A stretch of DNA of 64,000 nucleotides, taken from Clusia tigrina. Lineage: Eukaryota; Arthropoda; Insecta; Diptera; Clusiidae. The notes under the pieces were generated by a model. That model ran no database searches. It was not told the origin of the DNA and saw only the letters and a program-made list of their open reading frames with translations. The DNA is taken from NCBI GenBank assembly GCA_920105625.2, contig OV050030.1, positions 248,217,889 to 248,281,888 of the forward strand, read 5' to 3'. A program made the position numbers and the translations under genes. Shown piece after piece: positions 62,101 through 64,000 of this stretch (within the stretch, counting starts at the first letter, position 1; every line of letters starts with the position of its first letter).

Positions 62101-63276
62101 CTATGCTACCCTTGAGTCCCAAATCAAACACTGATGAATCTTCAAAGGGCCCTAACTTCTATACGGTACGCCCTACACCTATCAAAGTTTGCAACATACA
62201 AATGCTTGTAACTTTTTACTGGAGCGTTATAAAACCTTTAAATTTTGTAACAATAAAGTACTCGAGCCTCTTGTCAATTTAAGTTATCGCTCAAAGCTAT
62301 GCTACCCTTGAGTCACAAATCAAACACTGACAAAACTTCAAACGGCCCTAACTTCTATACGGTACTTCCTACACTTATCAAAGTTTGCAACATACAAATG
62401 CTTGTAACTTTTTACTGGAGCGTCATAAAACCTTGAAATTTTGTAACAATAAAGTACTCGAGCCTCTTGTCAATTTAAGCAAGCGCTCAAAGCTATGCTA
62501 CCCTTGAGTCCTAAATCAAACACTGATAAAACTTCAAATAGCCCTAACTTCTATACGGTACGTCCTACACCTATCAAAGTTTGCAACATACAAATGCTTG
62601 TAACTTTTTACTGGAGCCTCATAAAACCTTGAAATTTTGTAACAACAAAGTACTCGAGCCTCTTGTCAATTTAAGCTATCGCTCTAAGCTATGCTACCCT
62701 TCAGTCCCAAATGAAACACTGATAAAACTTCAAATGGCCCTAACTTCTATACGGTAGGTCCTACACCTATCAAAGTTTGCACCATACAAATACTTGTAAC
62801 TTTTTACTGGAGCGTCATAAAACCTTGAAATTTTGTAACAATAAAGTACTCGAGATTCTTGTCAATTTAAGTTATCGCTCAAAGCTATGCTACCCTTGAG
62901 TCCCAAATCAAACACTATCAAAACTTCAAACGGCCCTAACTTCTATACGGTACTTCCTACACTTATCAAAGTTTGCAACATACAAATGCTTGTAACTTTT
63001 TACTGGAGCGTCATAAAACCTTGAAATTTTGTAACAATAAAGTACTCGAGCCTCTTGTCAATTTAAGCAAGCGCTCAAAGCTATGCTACCCTTGAGTCCT
63101 AAATCAAACACTGATAAAACTTCAAATGGCCCTAACTTCTATAAGGTACGTCCTACACCTATCAAATTTGCAAAATACAAATGCTTGTAACTTTTTACTG
63201 GAGCGTCATAAAACCCTGAAATTTTGTAACAATAAAGTACTCGAGCCTCTTGTCAATTTAACCTATCGCTCAAAGC
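59164..63276 (+). repeat. 21-mer copy
   Basis: Twenty-one monomers, 4113 bp, exactly the length of 16453-20565. It lacks the six-monomer duplicate of the preceding unit. It shares AATCGATC (near 59344) with the unit at 53876 and ACGCCCTAC (near 62168) with 56880 and 58056. Confidence 0.86.
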
Positions 63277-64000
63277 TATGCTACCCTTCAGTCCCAAATC
63301 AAACACTGATAAAACTTCAAATAGCCCTAACTTCTATACGGTACGTCCTACACCTATCAAAGTTTGCAACATACAAATGCTTGTAACTTTTTACTGGAGC
63401 GTCATAAAAGCTTGAAATTTTGTAACAAAAAAGTACTCGAGCCTCCTGTCAATTTAATCTATCGCTCAAAGCTTTGCTACCCTTGAGTCCCAAATCAAAC
63501 ACTGATAAAGCTTCAAGTTGCCCTAACTTCTATACGGTACGTCCTACACCTATCAAAGTGTGCAACATACAAATGCTTGTAACTTTTTACTGGAGCGTCA
63601 TAAAACCTTGAAATTTTGTAACAATAAAGTACTCGAGCCTCTTGTCAATTTAAGCTATCGCTCAAAGCTATGCTACCCTTGAGTCCCAAATCAAACACTG
63701 ATAAAGCTTCAAATGGCCCTAACTTCGATAGGGTACGTCCTACACCTATCAAAGTTTGCAACATACAAATGCTTGTAACTTTTTACTGGAGCGTCAGAAA
63801 ACCTTGAAATTTTGTAACAATAAAGTACTCGAGCCTCTTGTCAATTTAAGCTATCGCTCAAAGCTATGCTATCCTTGAGTCCCACATCAAACACTGATAA
63901 AGCTTCAAATGGCCCTAACTTCTATACGGTACGTCCTATACCTATCAAAGTTTGCAACCTACAAATGCTTGTAACTTTTTACTGGAGCGTCATAAAACCT
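63277..64000 (+). repeat. Start of a further 21-mer copy, cut by the window edge
   Basis: Three monomers and 136 bases of a fourth match the start of the 21-mer, with AATCTATC as in block 1 rather than AATCGATC. Private change: TTCGATAGGG near 63725. The array evidently continues. Confidence 0.85.

Larger units (their letters stand above)
1..64000 (+). repeat. Tandem satellite array, 196-bp monomer, 326 full copies plus one partial
   Basis: The whole window is built from one head-to-tail monomer. Marking the start TATGCTACCC gives boundaries at 1, 197, 393, 589, 785 and so on to 63865, with the last copy cut off after 136 bases. Every monomer is in the same orientation, and I found no inverted copy, no transposon and no stretch of unrelated sequence. 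Most copies are 196 bp; the others differ by small indels. Nearly every monomer contains an AGTACT/CTCGAG overlap (ScaI and XhoI sites). A megabase-class centromeric or pericentromeric satellite of a eukaryote, probably a plant, is the likely setting, but the window contains no flank to prove it. Plus strand is used here only for the reading direction of the monomer as written. Confidence 0.98.

Noticed and set aside
480..63386. Recurrent short plus-strand reading frames of 72 to 147 codons as protein genes
   Set aside because: They start at the same monomer base in copy after copy, end when the frame shifts by one base per 196-bp monomer, and lengthen only with 195- or 183-bp monomers. No domain, signal peptide or ribosome context was seen.
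1..64000. CRISPR array
   Set aside because: The repeat period is 196 bp with no short conserved repeat separated by unique spacers; the whole unit is conserved.
1..64000. CENP-B box
   Set aside because: I looked for the TTCG....A..CGGG core on both strands of the consensus. The nearest, CTTCAAACGGCC, lacks the required spacing and bases.
1..64000. Telomere-like CCCTAA in GGCCCTAACTT
   Set aside because: One isolated hexamer per monomer in a fixed context, not tandem telomeric repeats.
1..64000. TATA-like TCTATAAGG as promoters
   Set aside because: It is simply the ATAAGG variant of ATACGG in some monomer types. There is no downstream gene and no other promoter element.
1..64000. RNA polymerase III internal promoter, tRNA- or SINE-derived monomer
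   Set aside because: No A box or B box with the expected spacing and no cloverleaf could be found in the monomer.

Overview
The window is one uninterrupted tandem satellite array with no recognisable gene, RNA gene, transposon, CRISPR array or unique sequence. Following the monomer start (TATGCTACCC or a close variant) through the window gives 326 complete monomers plus a 136-base partial one at the right edge. All are on the same strand and head-to-tail. The basic monomer is 196 bp and about 38% G+C by hand count of a representative copy. Length variants of 183, 194, 195, 197, 200 and 205 bp each come from a specific small indel. This organisation indicates a eukaryotic genome and resembles centromeric or pericentromeric heterochromatin. 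On the minus strand the monomer carries a TAAAAAGTTAC core followed by CATTTG, a style I associate with satellites of flowering plants, so a plant is my best guess. The organism and the centromeric role are inference only.

The array is not homogeneous. Diagnostic variants sort the monomers into types that recur in fixed order, forming several higher-order repeats (HORs). Block 1 (1 to about 33.5 kb) opens with a 13-monomer HOR (1-2547) followed by a shortened copy. It then has a 16-mer (4898-8031) with a partial second copy, a 7-mer duplication split by three foreign monomers (8424-11752), a 12-mer tandem duplication (11753-16452) and a 21-mer (16453-20565). From 20.6 to 33.5 kb it is a patchwork of short duplications of 1, 3, 7 and 8 monomers. 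Block 2 (about 33.5-48.85 kb) is a different family. It begins with a simple 12-mer (35069-37420), continues as a compound 22-mer (37421-41730), then a 24-mer version (41731-46432), then a partial third copy. Block 3 (48.85-64 kb) is a second copy of block 1 sequence from about 10.84 kb onward. It lies 38,010 bp away, then 37,423 bp away after a 587-bp internal deletion, and ends in further tandem copies of the 21-mer.

Many joins fall inside monomers, giving hybrid monomers whose two halves can be assigned to different parent types. These joins allow the order of unequal exchanges, deletions and insertions to be partly reconstructed. Block 2 monomers occur as an island in block 1 (9795-10381), and block 1 monomers occur as an island in block 2 (44865 to about 45.33 kb), so sequence has moved between HOR families in both directions.

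The recurring short reading frames (61-147 codons) are by-products of the repeat. A 196-bp monomer shifts frame by one base per copy, so frames close quickly. Frames extend only where 195-bp or other frame-neutral variants occur. I annotate no CDS.
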